From NCBI GenBank assembly GCA_933228895.1, contig OW121852.1, positions 106,847,544-106,911,543 of the forward strand: 64,000 bases of DNA, read 5' to 3'. Within the stretch, counting starts at the first letter, position 1, and every line of letters starts with the position of its first letter. Below are positions 36,261-47,559 of the stretch, piece by piece. The position numbers and the translations under genes were made by a program. The DNA comes from Platycnemis pennipes. Lineage: Eukaryota > Arthropoda > Insecta > Odonata > Platycnemididae. The notes beneath the pieces are model-generated. The model saw nothing but the letters and a program-made list of their open reading frames with translations, was not told where the DNA came from and ran no database searches.

Positions 36261-38206
36261 ATTGAAAGGGAAAGAGGAAGCGGAATCCCGTCGACTTTTA
36301 GGAGACTCTTCGGCCCTATGCAGAGATCTTGAATAAATAGAGAGAAGGAAGGAGACAGGGGAACGTAAACTTCGCTGGATTAAATAATGAGCTGGCTGTT
36401 TGGGAATTTTTTACGTATTGCTCGAAGGCAAAATCTCAGCAGTAATGAACTCGATTTACGTATCGCAGAACGACAGCGCCTAAGGGGCGAATTTTATCTC
36501 TGAAAAAATGTCACAAGGGCGAATAGAGATTGGAATGTTAACGTGATGCGCAATAACTCAAAGGAAATATGTATTCCGATAGTGCATGTACATCAATCAT
36601 GACCGTATAAAATTCATAAATTACCATTGTGTTAGTTACTGTCATCTATGCTCAGGCACATAAAATAAATAGGAATACGATGTGCTTACATTAATTATAT
36701 AAAATGCCCACTACGTTAACTTACATATCGTCAACATCAATACTTTATATAAATTTTTTCGTTAGATAATTTATTCAATGCTAGGAAAAATACTTCATCG
36801 CCAAACTATGCATGTCGAAGCTACAGATTCCTACCTATTTCAATGGTGAAAATTCCGTTCTAAATAAATAGAATTGTGTTACTAAGAACACATCGGCGTC
36901 TCTAAAAGAAGCTGAGGTACAATATGGCAACATAAATACGCATAGAAGCTCAATCAATAGATACTAAGTACTAATAAAAACTTTCGCTACTATGCGAGAG
37001 TCATATCAATTTGGAATGTGATATAGTCGGCACAAAGGCGTGGCAATTAACATAAGGCAAGATAAAGAAGTTAAAGATATAAAAGTCGTCCAATATCTGA
37101 AATAGATATGATAAACCATGCAGTAGTATAGCGTGCTCTATTTGTTAGTACCGAGAGGAAAATACTATCGATGGTTAAAAATGGATTCTTCCAACAGAAG
37201 TTATACAGTAAGCAAAATATTTCCTAATACCATACGAGCTACACTCTATTGGTACCTATTACATATAATAGGTACAAATATATAACTATTAGCAACAATT
37301 GGTGCGAATTTTTAACTCGATAAATCTTTTATTTTACGCAAATCTTAAGGAACGTGTACATCACTGAGAATTATCCTAGTTAAATGAATTAAAAGCATAG
37401 GGAATAATAATGGCAGAATAACCGTGGTATGATTGAACATTAAATTTATGTGACTGTAATTTGCCTATCCTAAAATATGTAGCTACTTAAAACAAAACAT
37501 TTTTGGCTCGAAAACATTGCTAGAAATGACCCTCGACCTAATACGTACCCTTATTGACTCCTCGACACCAATTCGTCCTCAATTACATACCATTTCCGGA
37601 TAAAAATAACGGGGCAACACTTTATTTCAATCCAAATGGCTCCTGGTCTTTTAAGGCAATGAGGGTTCTAAATATTTATGATCCTCCCAATGGGTTTGTC
37701 AAAATATTACGTTGGAACTCCGTAAACAAATGATGGCGTCAATATATCTCCTCAACTGCCGAGGGGGAAACTTTGGAAGCAATCGAGGTGAGAATAAAAA
37801 ACAAACCCGACAGACCTGGACGAAGCGCCGGTTATTCACACACCTCTCACCGCGGTGCTCTTCGTAAACAAGAAAAACCTGAAGAATGTTCCAGGGGAAC
37901 GTTGGGACGGTGGATCATTAAACTCGTCTGCCATTCCTCACAGACATCGAGACGCATACAGAGCAGATGATCCGAAAATCTTTCTCCCTCCCTCTCTCCC
38001 GTTCAACTCCCCACCCCCTCGTAAATCCATAATTTCTCAACCGAGACGATCTCTCTGACGCGACACCCACTCCAACACTGCGCGATTTAGCGATATCCTA
38101 CTCGAATGCAGAAGGAAATACTCCCAATACCTAAATTAATGCAATCGTATACCAGAATACCAGAATATTCAAACCTCGTACCTTTGTTAAGTTAACAGTA
38201 CGTTTA
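36261..38206. other. AT-rich spacer, nothing recognised
   Basis: About 1.9 kb with only short open frames. Confidence 0.55.
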
Positions 38207-38208
38207 TA

Positions 38209-38284
38209 CAGGGTGCGGCAACGTAATTTCCTTTTTTATATGGAAATATCCATATAAAAAAGGAAGTTATGTTGCCGCACCCTG
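38209..38284. mobile_element. Mariner-type MITE, 76 bp
   Basis: An almost perfect palindrome: two 36 bp arms, 34 of 36 positions paired, around a 4-base loop AATA. It begins CAGGGTGCGGCAAC and ends with the reverse complement. It is flanked by TA on both sides (38207-38208 and 38285-38286), as expected for Tc1/mariner insertion. It is non-autonomous. Confidence 0.9.
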
Positions 38285-38384
38285 TATATATGGAGCGGTA
38301 ACTATTGGAAAATCTAGGTACGATAGAGTAGGTGTAAGTCATGACACATTATTAATTGTTTCCTTCAGGTGAAGTTAGGTTTGA

Positions 38385-38782
38385 ATAGATATTCAATTTC
38401 TCCACGACCCCTACATTTCACACGAAGTCCTTCTGCCCCTCATTCTTTCCGCCTCCCACTACTTTATCCGAACTACCTATTCTTCTCCTCCAAGCTTCCC
38501 AAATATTATTCCCTCAGTCAAGTCTTTCAAAACACCTTCGCTTTTTATCACCATCTCCATCCACAGCTTCTGATTCCTAAATCCCTAAAAAAAAAAACTC
38601 CCATTCCTAGCCTACGAACTAGTACTTGAGCGTTCGTGCTCCTTTCGACCCACCCTACTTTCTCCATCCTTATCCATACCCACTCCCCAAAACCCCCAAA
38701 CTAACTTTCCTATTCTTATCTCAAAGTTCATGTTTCCAAGCCATACAGTGCCATACTCCATAATAGACTCTTCTCTTGTCTT
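38385..38782 (-). pseudogene. LINE-B, C-terminal portion of reverse transcriptase (part 2 of an interrupted copy)
   Basis: On the minus strand from about 38775, one frame reads QEKSLLWSMALYGLET, then a stop where Trp is expected, then TLR. This is the LWSxALYGxETWTL block that follows the palm in many LINE reverse transcriptases. Downstream, MWVWRRMEKVGWVERRT can be pieced together only across frame changes. Later blocks match 6945-7370 and 21185-21345. It lies immediately beside the CR1/L2-like insertion. Upstream blocks of what looks like the same copy continue at 39540-40085. Confidence 0.75.
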
Positions 38783-38784
38783 TT

Positions 38785-39512
38785 GTTTAAACGTGGAAAC
38801 CATAAGATATTTAGGTGTAACAATCACTAAAGATTTATCGTGGGGAAGACAGATCCGGGAAATATGCGGCCGAGCGAAGAGAAAGCTAGGATTTATAAAA
38901 CGAGTACTTGGGAAATGTGATGAGAAGACTATAATACTATAGATATGCAGCCAGTGTATGGGATCCTAATGAATTAGGTTTGATCAGAGAACTAGACAGT
39001 GTGCAGCGAAGAGCAGCTAGGTTCGTCAAAAGGTGTTACGATAGGTTGAATAGTGTATTAGAATTAATACAAAAATTAGGGTGGGAATCATTATCAGAGC
39101 GTAAGTTAAAGTACAGATTAAATCTATTCGAGAAATTTCTATCGGATAGCTTTACGGAAGATGTTAGGCACATATTAAAAAAACCAGCGTATTATGCTAG
39201 ATTCGACCAGATAAATAAGATTAGAAAGATAGATTGTCGTACTGACAGATTCAAAATGGCATTTTTCCCCGTACTATAAGAGAACAGAATAGGCAGCATA
39301 GCAAAGGGATAGGTAGGGAAAATATTCTAGAGTAGTCTGTAGTGTATTATGCATGTATTAACCTCTTAAATACTATAGATACTAACAATCTGGTTGCATG
39401 AGACTCTATAGTTGCTTGTTTGTTAGTAGTGCATGCTTGGTGATATTCACCCCCTGCCACACACCGTCGCGGTGGCTTGCAGGGTATCGTGTAGATTTAG
39501 ATGTAGATGTAT
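38785..39512 (+). pseudogene. CR1/L2-like LINE, 5'-truncated 3' end
   Basis: Coding similarity starts near 38788 with ETIRYLGVTITKDLSWG and continues GRAKRKLGFIKRVLG to a stop at 38940. After a one-step frame change it continues YAASVWDPNELG, then LDSVQRRAARFVKRCYDR, GWESLSERKLKYRLNLFEKF and DRFKMAFFP. These are the usual last blocks of CR1/L2-group reverse transcriptase polyproteins. The 3' end carries CGGTGGCTTGCAGGGTATCG (near 39470) and finishes in short GTAGAT repeats, a microsatellite-type 3' tail known in this group. It lacks the endonuclease and the RT catalytic core. The frame is nearly intact, so it is younger than the surrounding LINE-B. Confidence 0.85.
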
Positions 39513-39539
39513 TTACATCTTAACTCGGCGATCCTGTCA

Positions 39540-40085
39540 TTCATTCACGCCTACAAGCAGTGGCCTCTTTTTCCAACGTATTTCAGCTTCTGAATTCCAT
39601 ACTGCCATACCAGATTCCCTGCGTCTAAGCAGGTAAATACAATGCTCAACCTTCTGGACTACATTTAAATTTAACCTGGCTATTTTTTTCGCGAAAAACT
39701 GTTTTGGAATCACGGATGCATCTTTCGTGTCATCGCAATCTTTATCGTTAACGCTTACCCGTAGAGTAGCGCAGGGTAAACAAATACCGAAAAAAAATGA
39801 AGAACGGAGATCACGTTCTCTCTGACATAAGTTAAATAAAAAAACGATAACGCTAGCGCACGCCTTATGAAGATCCATGATCGAGGTCCTGATTACGTTC
39901 ATTTTCTTGTGGCATATCATCATTCCGTATGTTTCGCACTGTGTTTGTAAAGCCGTACCTATCTATTTTTGTAAGTCATTGGCTGACATACCGACTAGCG
40001 CTTGATCATCCACAACCCAAATAGACTTTTACTCATAATATTTACCTCATCGTTCACTCTTGACTGAAGCTCATCCCATCCCTCT
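39540..40085 (-). pseudogene. LINE-B, RT palm and downstream region (part 1 of an interrupted copy)
   Basis: On the minus strand near 40010, one frame reads VVDDQALVGMSANDLQK. It corresponds to the catalytic (F/Y)ADD block of reverse transcriptase, with the first residues altered. After a stop it continues CETYGMMICHKKMNVI, matching the YGMxIxxxKTK block. In the frame 39923-39537, LNVVQKVEHCIYL matches the VEHFxYLG block. It ends near 39540, where the oppositely oriented CR1/L2-like element begins. The next RT block is found on the far side at 38775, so the two parts are best read as one copy split by insertion. Confidence 0.75.
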
Positions 40086-41095
40086 GTCACTATTTCCCTC
40101 CTACCTTTCCTTCCCTCACACTCTCTCTCTTTCTCAGTAAATCTTAAAATGGTGATAACAGAAAGCTGTAACCATCCGCCTCAACAATACCGCCCAATCC
40201 GATTCTCAATCAGCTATTCTCGCTTGCGCCATTGCTGCCAAGCATGACTTCCGGATCAGACTGCTGTCTCACCAGTCTACTCCTTTTTTCTGCGATATTT
40301 ACATTAAATTTTCCCACTGAACCCATCGACTGCCTTTTTGAAATCATAAACGAACGCGTATGTATCATGATTATATTATACATTCCTTTCCAGTGGTTGC
40401 CGTCTTTTTCGATATAGATATCAGTCATGACGCATACGTATGTTAAATAAAGTGCCTTTAGGTATCTAAGGAACAACTTAAGAGATACATTACGCTCAGT
40501 TCACCTGATACGGAAGCAACCCACAACCGCTAATAAGCCCGTTTACATGGAAATAAACTACACACGAATGCTTGATACCTTCTTACAAGATACTTGGCAG
40601 AATTTTCACTTAATTGCCAAAAAATAAAAACAAGATTTTTACAGCTACGAGCGAGAGGATAACACATTTTCAGAGTAAAGCACAGTTTAACCACTCGTAA
40701 TAACAAGAATAACAAAGAAATCGTAGACAGTCTCAGTCCAGCATTTAGATCAATATAACCCGAAAAAAGTAACAACATATACATTCCTGGTGAAACCTGT
40801 ATAAAATTTAATTGTATTTCACAGCATCTTACACCCTTAATTAACGATTTTCCCGACATAACGGCAATAAATAAAACTAATCAGCCTAGTATTCTTAGAT
40901 GACACTCTCCACTTCGTTAGCCAAATAAATTTCTTTCGGCTGCACCAGAAAAAATGGATTTGATACAAAAAAGAGGCATCGGAACATGTTTTTTTTCCTT
41001 TTAATTTAAAGAATGGCAGGGTTATCGAGAATTAGTCAACTGGATCATACGACATGACAAAGTCATCGACAAAACCATGAACTCCCAGTCAATCC
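40086..41095. other. AT-rich spacer, nothing recognised
   Basis: The first 110 bp could still belong to LINE-B. The rest shows no supported feature. Confidence 0.45.
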
Positions 41096-41099
41096 CATG

Positions 41100-41560
41100 A
41101 TTTTTCCGAGGTGCCTGAGACTCTCAGAAAACAATGACCCTTTTTTTTCCGGGGATGTGAACCCCGGAAGGGCACGGAACCTTACACGTGGGCACGACGG
41201 GGTCAGACAATACGACAATGCATCCGCCCTCACACACGCCCACCGAAGCAGCATCGCAGGAGTCGTCGGTGGGGCCGTTCGGAACCTCCGTAATCCCTTG
41301 ATTTATCGACGGATGCGGGACGACCGGGGGGGGGGGGGTGTTACCGACGCCCGCCCCCGCACATCCCACCTTCCCCCGGGCGTGATTTACACGAGGCTGC
41401 GGGGGTACGGGGTCTCCTCTACCCTCCACATTCGGTTTGACCCTCAGCAGGACAGGCCTGGAGTGTACTGTGACAGCGCACCATTGCAAATACTCACACA
41501 GCCCACTACCTGTCCATAGGAGATCGACCCTCTTGCGCAATAAAAAAGGTGGAAACTGGG
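41100..41560. other. GC- and CpG-rich block
   Basis: About 460 bp rich in GC and in CpG dinucleotides by eye. It contains overlapping open frames of 140 (plus) and 148 (minus) residues with no recognisable domain. Overlap on both strands suggests composition rather than coding. A CpG island or regulatory element is possible. Confidence 0.45.
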
Positions 41561-43440
41561 TTCTGCGCATGCAATTTCACTCAGATCCGGAGCAAGGACC
41601 TGAATCAAAAAGGATTCTGAATTCTAAGATGGCTGGACGTAGCTGAATAAGTAAAGGAGATAAGAAATGGAGGAATCACGAGTTCATTCATGCTAAGCAA
41701 TACGTGCCAGGGTCCTGAATTTGGAACAGTATTTGTTTATAATGGCGGCAAAATTACATCGTTAAACCTAAGTTCAATCCCAGGTCTGACCCGAAATCCT
41801 GATGATGATTTGAATCCACGGTCCTATAGTCCTAGCTTCAGATTCTAAGGATCCGAGTAAGAATCCCGGCAACCAGAGAGATTTTTCATTGGCATACTGC
41901 TTTAGAGCCCCGCACTATGTCGAAAGAACGTAAGAGAAGTACTTCGTCCGTCCGAGGGAACGATAAAGCGATGATCCATTTGCAATGTTCTTCAAGAACA
42001 CGCTTTTCCCGACGCCGGGCTCGAAAAACTAACTAATTACCAATCGATCCTAAAAGACACGAGTGATGCAAGCTTTTGGTCACCTAAACCGTTATTATAA
42101 TTATTGTTGGTATATTATTTGGTTAGTATTTTATGGCATGCCTACATATTGAGTAGGAAAGCTTTAAATTTCTTGTCAGGCCCCAAATCAAGCACGATGC
42201 TCGACTTCCCTTTTGAACATTGCTCAACACGAGCAGGACATTTATTTTTGTCCCAACATACCCGTAGATGAGGCCTTACTTTAGCGGAGGAAAACCCATC
42301 CGCCGATTTTTCGAAAGAAAAGGACCGGAAGAGTGAAATAATAATAAAATAGAAGGAAGGGACGCCTCATCGATTCCGGACTCTACGACGCACTTGGCCA
42401 GCCACCCTCCCACGCAGGGGGGGTAACATAAATATTTATCCGGTCATTCGAAATGCGTGAGGGAGCGGAGGGAGGCTGGCTAAGGACTGGGTAAAGTATG
42501 GCAACTCTAAACACCCGGCTCCACCTCTTCGATTTTTCCCTCTCACCTCCCGTTCTGACAGCATTAATTGCACGCCATTAATTCGAAAGTTTTTTTCCGA
42601 ATTCATTATAGCTATAATAAACATTATTGGTGATCTACTACTGAACCATTACATGCAATAAATTTAAACATTTCCTTATAGACTTGGCATGCGATCCCAA
42701 ATATCCGTAAATTATTTCTACAATGTGTGTCCCACATAGCGTTTAAAATTAGAAGCCGCAATGGATGTAGAGTTGTCGTGCTCTCTTGCCAAATTAATTT
42801 AATTGGCAATGTGAACCTACCGTGTTCTCTTGAGAAGTGTATCGACTTAATAACTAACGCTATAAAATTTTAATATATAAATATGTCTACTGGGCGAATG
42901 GAGGAAGAGTGATTTTGGGTAAGAAAGATTTTTAAGAAATTAAATTTCTTAAAAAAGTTTTTTTTAAGAAATGCAATTCGAACAGTCGGCGAGAAGCCCA
43001 ATGCCTTCTCTCGAAAAACAGGGTGTGCTTGAAGCAACTACTTCAACTAAGTTTAAACACAAGACAAGCTAACCTTGCTTCAGTAAAATAAGGGTCCAGG
43101 AAATGCGTGCCATAGCTGGTCAGATGCAAGAAGTAACCTTAGGAGGACGGGGAGTTAGCATTCCAGAGGCTTCTGAAATCCGTTACAGGTCGTTATTTAC
43201 TTTCCTTTGACGAAGTCAGCTTTATTTGAACAGGAATCCGTGAACTTGCATTAACCTACACCTTAAGGACGCACAGAAGGCCTGCATAAGGGACTTAAAT
43301 GCTCCGGTCTACAAATTCTACTCACTATTTTCCTAATACTCCTAGAGGCTTACTAGCAACGATAGCTTAACCTTACCCCGTCTTAATTTAAACCAATGCC
43401 CTTAGGGGTCATGGAATCAGCTATTTAGGTGCCCATACTA
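41561..43440. other. Unannotated spacer
   Basis: A small GC-rich patch lies at 42360-42560. A simple hairpin TTTTTAAGAAAT-TAA-ATTTCTTAAAAA lies at 42929-42955. No gene is supported. Confidence 0.45.
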
Positions 43441-43449
43441 CTAAGTTAC

Positions 43450-43572
43450 GCTGCGTCTAAACTAGCTTAGTCCTAGATTAAATTCTAACACAAACACAGC
43501 TTCCACGCCCGTGGCGGGATTCAAATCTTCAGATTTAGGGTTTCTATGCCAGCCAGTTCACGATCCGCCTAC
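43450..43572 (-). mobile_element. tRNA-derived SINE, family SINE-B, copy 2
   Basis: On the minus strand, GATTTGAATCCCGCC (around the box B position 43527-43517) is followed by a body including GTGTTTGTGTTAGAAT. This matches the first SINE-B copy (31490-31609) in order and spacing. Box B has mutated, so the copy is probably silent. Confidence 0.55.
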
Positions 43573-44219
43573 AAACGGATTCCTTCGACAATTCATTATA
43601 CTGATACGAGCCAATGCTGTTCCTCTTGCAAAACACCACAATCGACTAATAACCAAAATCTTTCTTCATATTAACTATGAATCGATGAAATAGTTACCTA
43701 CTTTCCTTTGGACTTGATTATAATAAAACTCTCAAGCAAATTCTAAAGTAGGTCACGATTAGTGGCAACAATCCACATGATACCTCTGATGCTATTTGTT
43801 CTACTGATTACCACTAGATGGTATAAAAAGAGGACAACAAATACAAGCCTATAGGCAGGAAAGTAATGAATTTAAGGCTCATCAGATGGAAAAAAAACAA
43901 AAAACTCACGCATGGATATCAGAAAACAACAGACATATAAGACTAACGCCAGCCTATTACTAGAGCAGAGAAGGACAATGACCTGACGCGGTTATATTTA
44001 ACAAAGCAAGTTCCACAGATGATCAAATTTCAAACCACCTAAATCAATCATTGCGAACGTGTCAAACACTTCTACGCTCAAAAACTTTCCTTCGACCATT
44101 TGAAGTAAAAAAAGGTTAAATAAAACAGAAATTTCCAGACTTGGAACGTCTACGGGAGAAATTTTGCGATTCGTAGACATGATTTCACCTGCCCTGATTT
44201 TTCATCCGACAGCTTATCG
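43573..44219. other. AT-rich spacer, nothing recognised
   Basis: No supported feature. Confidence 0.5.
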
Positions 44220-44950
44220 TTTAGTCATCCGATTGCGCGAGTGAACGGTACATTCGCTCCCGACACCACGAATTAGACGAGACCCTGTCACATACCAACC
44301 AGGAGCGAGGCCGCGGCTCCGAAAAATCGACGCTAACGACCACGTGATAAATGCCTAAATGACGAATCTTTTCAACTGCGGCTGCACAAACCCGATCGCA
44401 AAGGAGAGAGAGCGGGGAAATAAAGCCACCCCCGTTATCAAAAACCAATCTTAACCATTAGGGCCGGGGGAGCAGGAGGTTGGAGAGTAAATAGGGGAAT
44501 GGGACGAGGGAAGGGAGGGTAGTGTAGGGGTTGAACGACGTCCCCGTGATAAACTACCCAGGGCAAATAGATTCATAATAAATCGCGCCCATTATTGATA
44601 CAAGCGGGGAGGAAGGGAGAGGGATGCACATATATCAAGAGGGAATGTTCCTAGCTGTCCCCTACTCTCCTCCACATCTCCTATCCCCTCCCCCTTCTTT
44701 CCTAAGGTCCCCAGACCCACACACCAACTCACACCGGGCGGGCGAGGCGGTCGGTGTTGGGGATTGTGGGAGGAAAAAAACGCGGCAGCCCAAAAATGCG
44801 GACAATACATCACATGCGGGCTCTCTCCTAGCAGCGAGGTGGGAACGGGAGGGATGAGGTCGGGCGAGGGTTTGGAGATGAAAAAATCGAGTGGGAGGAG
44901 ACCGGGAGGGGGAGGTAGAGAAAGGCCGCATGCTGGGAGAGAATATATTT
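44220..44950. other. GC-rich block with purine-rich segments
   Basis: Elevated GC. The + strand is purine-rich at 44460-44620 and 44870-44945 and pyrimidine-rich at about 44660-44705. Overlapping open frames on both strands show no domain. Confidence 0.45.
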
Positions 44951-45330
44951 AATCATGGGAGGAAAGCGAATGATGTTGCAAGGAAAGCATGGAGCGTTTC
45001 CTTAAAGAAAGACCGCTACAAAACAGACGCGGGAAGCCGACAGTTACAATTACCTTATTACTTCACGTGTATTTGTGAAGTTCATTTTATGTGTTGATAA
45101 GTTGGCACTCAAAGCAACGTACAAATAACTTGAATTTCTTTTAAATGATAAAATTGTTCATAACTGGTCGTGATGACTGTCTCATGTTTTAACTGATACA
45201 TATATTTGTTAATGTAATTTGCTCGCGAATGTAAAACCCATCCTGTGCACAGCTAGCCGGGTAAAGGAGCTAAACAAGGTGGGTCTTACTAGTGAGGGGC
45301 ACGTTACACAGCAATGGAGCTGCGCCTGCA

Positions 45331-45537
45331 TGGAGTCGCGGATGTTTCAACCGGCATCAAAGCACTTCATACATGAGATGCTCTCTGAATACTCCGACTG
45401 AAACCTGGGGATTTCTAGGAAGGCGTGAGTATGCAGTGCAAAGGAAAAACTCCTCCATGCACTTCAGTTGGCTTCTACTTTCTCTGACCTGTAATTTCCT
45501 TCTAGGTACATCCATAATATACTACCTCATCCACCTT
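45331..45537. repeat. Left arm of a long inverted repeat
   Basis: About 207 bp, from TGGAGTCGCGGATGTTTCAA to the CTACCTCATCCACC segment. It is the reverse complement of 46443-46648 with scattered substitutions. Both arms include CCGGCATCAAAGCA, CTGAAACCTGGGG (variant in the right arm) and CTCCTCCATG blocks. Confidence 0.85.
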
Positions 45538-46442
45538 CCTTACCATCCGGATAATTTTCTCCATTCCTGATCTAACGCGCATATCATAAACCTTTAATTT
45601 CCGCTCATACTCATGCAGCAAGAATAGGGTTTCTGAAATACACATTGAATCACTTATCTTCTCTACATAACATTAACAGATCTACTCATCAATACTACCT
45701 CTTCCACACTGCATCCTTGCCCAATGAAATTATGTTGGAGAAAGAAGAAAAAAAAATTGTATGTCTAATTATAAGGTATCTGTCTGCCTGTCGGCTTTCG
45801 CCTACTTTATTTTGTTGCTCATTTGTTTTGTTTATTATTTTGCTGCATGGAGATATTCTCACCCTGCAACAATGAGTTAGGCTAGTGAAAGCAGTCTTTC
45901 GAAACGGTTCTCTCCACTAAGTTGTTCTTCTTTTACTGTATATTTTACCCCGCCCCTCGCAAGTTCGTTCTTTTAAGGAAACGCGCACATTAATCAACAA
46001 ATTAATCACCTGATCTACCTCTGGCTAAACCCATTTGAACTTAAAATACTCCCAAGATAAGCAAAATTTCTCATTTCTTAGTTCTACCACCCTTAATATT
46101 TACTCTTCCCTTTTTACTATTAGAGAATCTCGTCACACTATTTCCCTCCAATTGACCCTTCCATATTTTCAGACTGCAACTTTAATTCCCAAATCGCTGC
46201 CCGCAGTTCTGTTTCTAATGAACTAATGCTTGACGTCTCGAAATTCAAAGTAAATGAATGAGTTCGCCTACATTCATCCCCATTACATCCCTAACCATAC
46301 CACTGCACCCATATCCTATAAGTATATATCGATGAGTTAAGGTGATAATGAACAGTGTTACCTCTCTATCTCTCACTTAAAATAGCCTCTCTGAATATAC
46401 CGATTTGCGAACCTTCCGTTTGCTGTCTAGTTGAGGTGGAGT
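45538..46442 (-). pseudogene. Decayed LINE reverse transcriptase fragment between inverted arms (LINE-C)
   Basis: On the minus strand near 46085, one frame reads NFAYLGSILSSNG, a good match to the FxYLGSxxSxDG block of non-LTR reverse transcriptases. Stops and frameshifts surround it. The minus-strand translation of the left arm (VRKVDEVVYYGCT) continues in the same direction. The left arm and this interior could therefore be one minus-strand LINE, with the right arm a second, inverted copy of its 3' part. Confidence 0.55.
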
Positions 46443-46648
46443 TGGAGGTGGATGAGGTAGTATATTATGGATGTACCTAGGAGGAAATTACAGGTCAGAG
46501 AAATTAGAAGGCTAGTGAAGATCATGGAGGAGTTTTTCTTTTACACAGCGTACCCGCTTCCTAGAAGCCCCCAGGTTTCAGTCGAAGTACTTAGAAAGTA
46601 TCTCATGCATGCAGTGCTTTGATGCCGGTTGAAAGATCCGCGACTCCA
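46443..46648. repeat. Right arm of a long inverted repeat
   Basis: This is the reverse complement of 45331-45537. With the 905 bp interior it makes a 1.3 kb structure able to form a long hairpin. Confidence 0.85.
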
Positions 46649-47009
46649 ATACGTCATTTATCCTTCCAACCTATTCAAACAACTGCCAAAATATAATATT
46701 TTAAAATGTACATTATATATTAGGAGGGATTAATACGCATTAGGAGCAGTATTGATGGTAAATCTAACACTACAAGACATTCTATGGTTTCCGGGAATCT
46801 TTCTCATTAACTTCTGGAGGAAGACATCGGAATAAAATGCCATATTGCCCCCATCCCTCTCCCTACCTCCCATCACTCCTTAAACTCTCGAAGGAATGTG
46901 GAGACCAGATTAGATGCGACCAGAGAGAGTCAAATTAGGTAAAGATAAAAAAACCACTGGATGTTCTTACTTTCAGGTATTACGGATGATGAACAAGCAG
47001 ACCCTTACC
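46649..47009. other. AT-rich spacer, nothing recognised
   Basis: No supported feature. Confidence 0.45.
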
Positions 47010-47151
47010 TTACCAGGGGGGGTGTGCTTGAATCGCTTAGGACTGATTCCGGTACGTAACCTAGGACTCACTCATATGCTTTTACATTGTGTTTGGGATT
47101 ATTCCGTACCGGAATCAATGTCGAACGATTCGAGCACACCCCCTCAGGTAA
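47010..47151. mobile_element. Foldback/MITE-like element with about 50 bp arms
   Basis: Left arm 47010-47058 contains GGTGTGCTTGAATCG and GATTCCGGTACG. The reverse complement of 47102-47151 gives GGTGTGCTCGAATCG and GATTCCGGTACG in the same order. The arms are separated by about 43 bp. No clear target duplication was found by eye, so the superfamily is unknown. The 112-residue open frame across it (46914-47252) is not a gene. Confidence 0.75.
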
Positions 47152-47559
47152 CGCTCGAGACACGATATATATCGTACCGACGGAGAGAAGATATAAGCCG
47201 TATCCGAAAACCAAGCATCGGCAAAGCAGTCTTGGTGATGACGTATTGCTGACGTACAATGAAGCATTTAAGCAGTAGTGGCAACATAAAATACCACTAG
47301 GTATAGTGAAACACGATAGGGGGCAACATCTATCAAATGTTCAGATCGGAAGAAAAAGATCGATCATATGTATATTAACCTTTTCATTGATATGTACCTA
47401 TATTAATAATTATGCAAACGTAATACACGAAGTAAAAAAATAGATACTACACACATTTATAAGTAGCCAACGGTTCCGCCATCTTTTGTTATTCTCGTCA
47501 ACAATGCTTCGAAGCCTACATGGAAGCGTGCTTCTGTGCTTTGGCTTCGTAGCATGCTT

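Noticed and set aside
41097..41570. Opposing open frames of 140 and 148 residues
   Set aside because: Both strands are open over the same GC-rich DNA, with no domain and no splice or expression evidence.
46914..47252. 112-residue + strand frame
   Set aside because: It spans both arms of a foldback element and part of its sequence is the inverted repeat.
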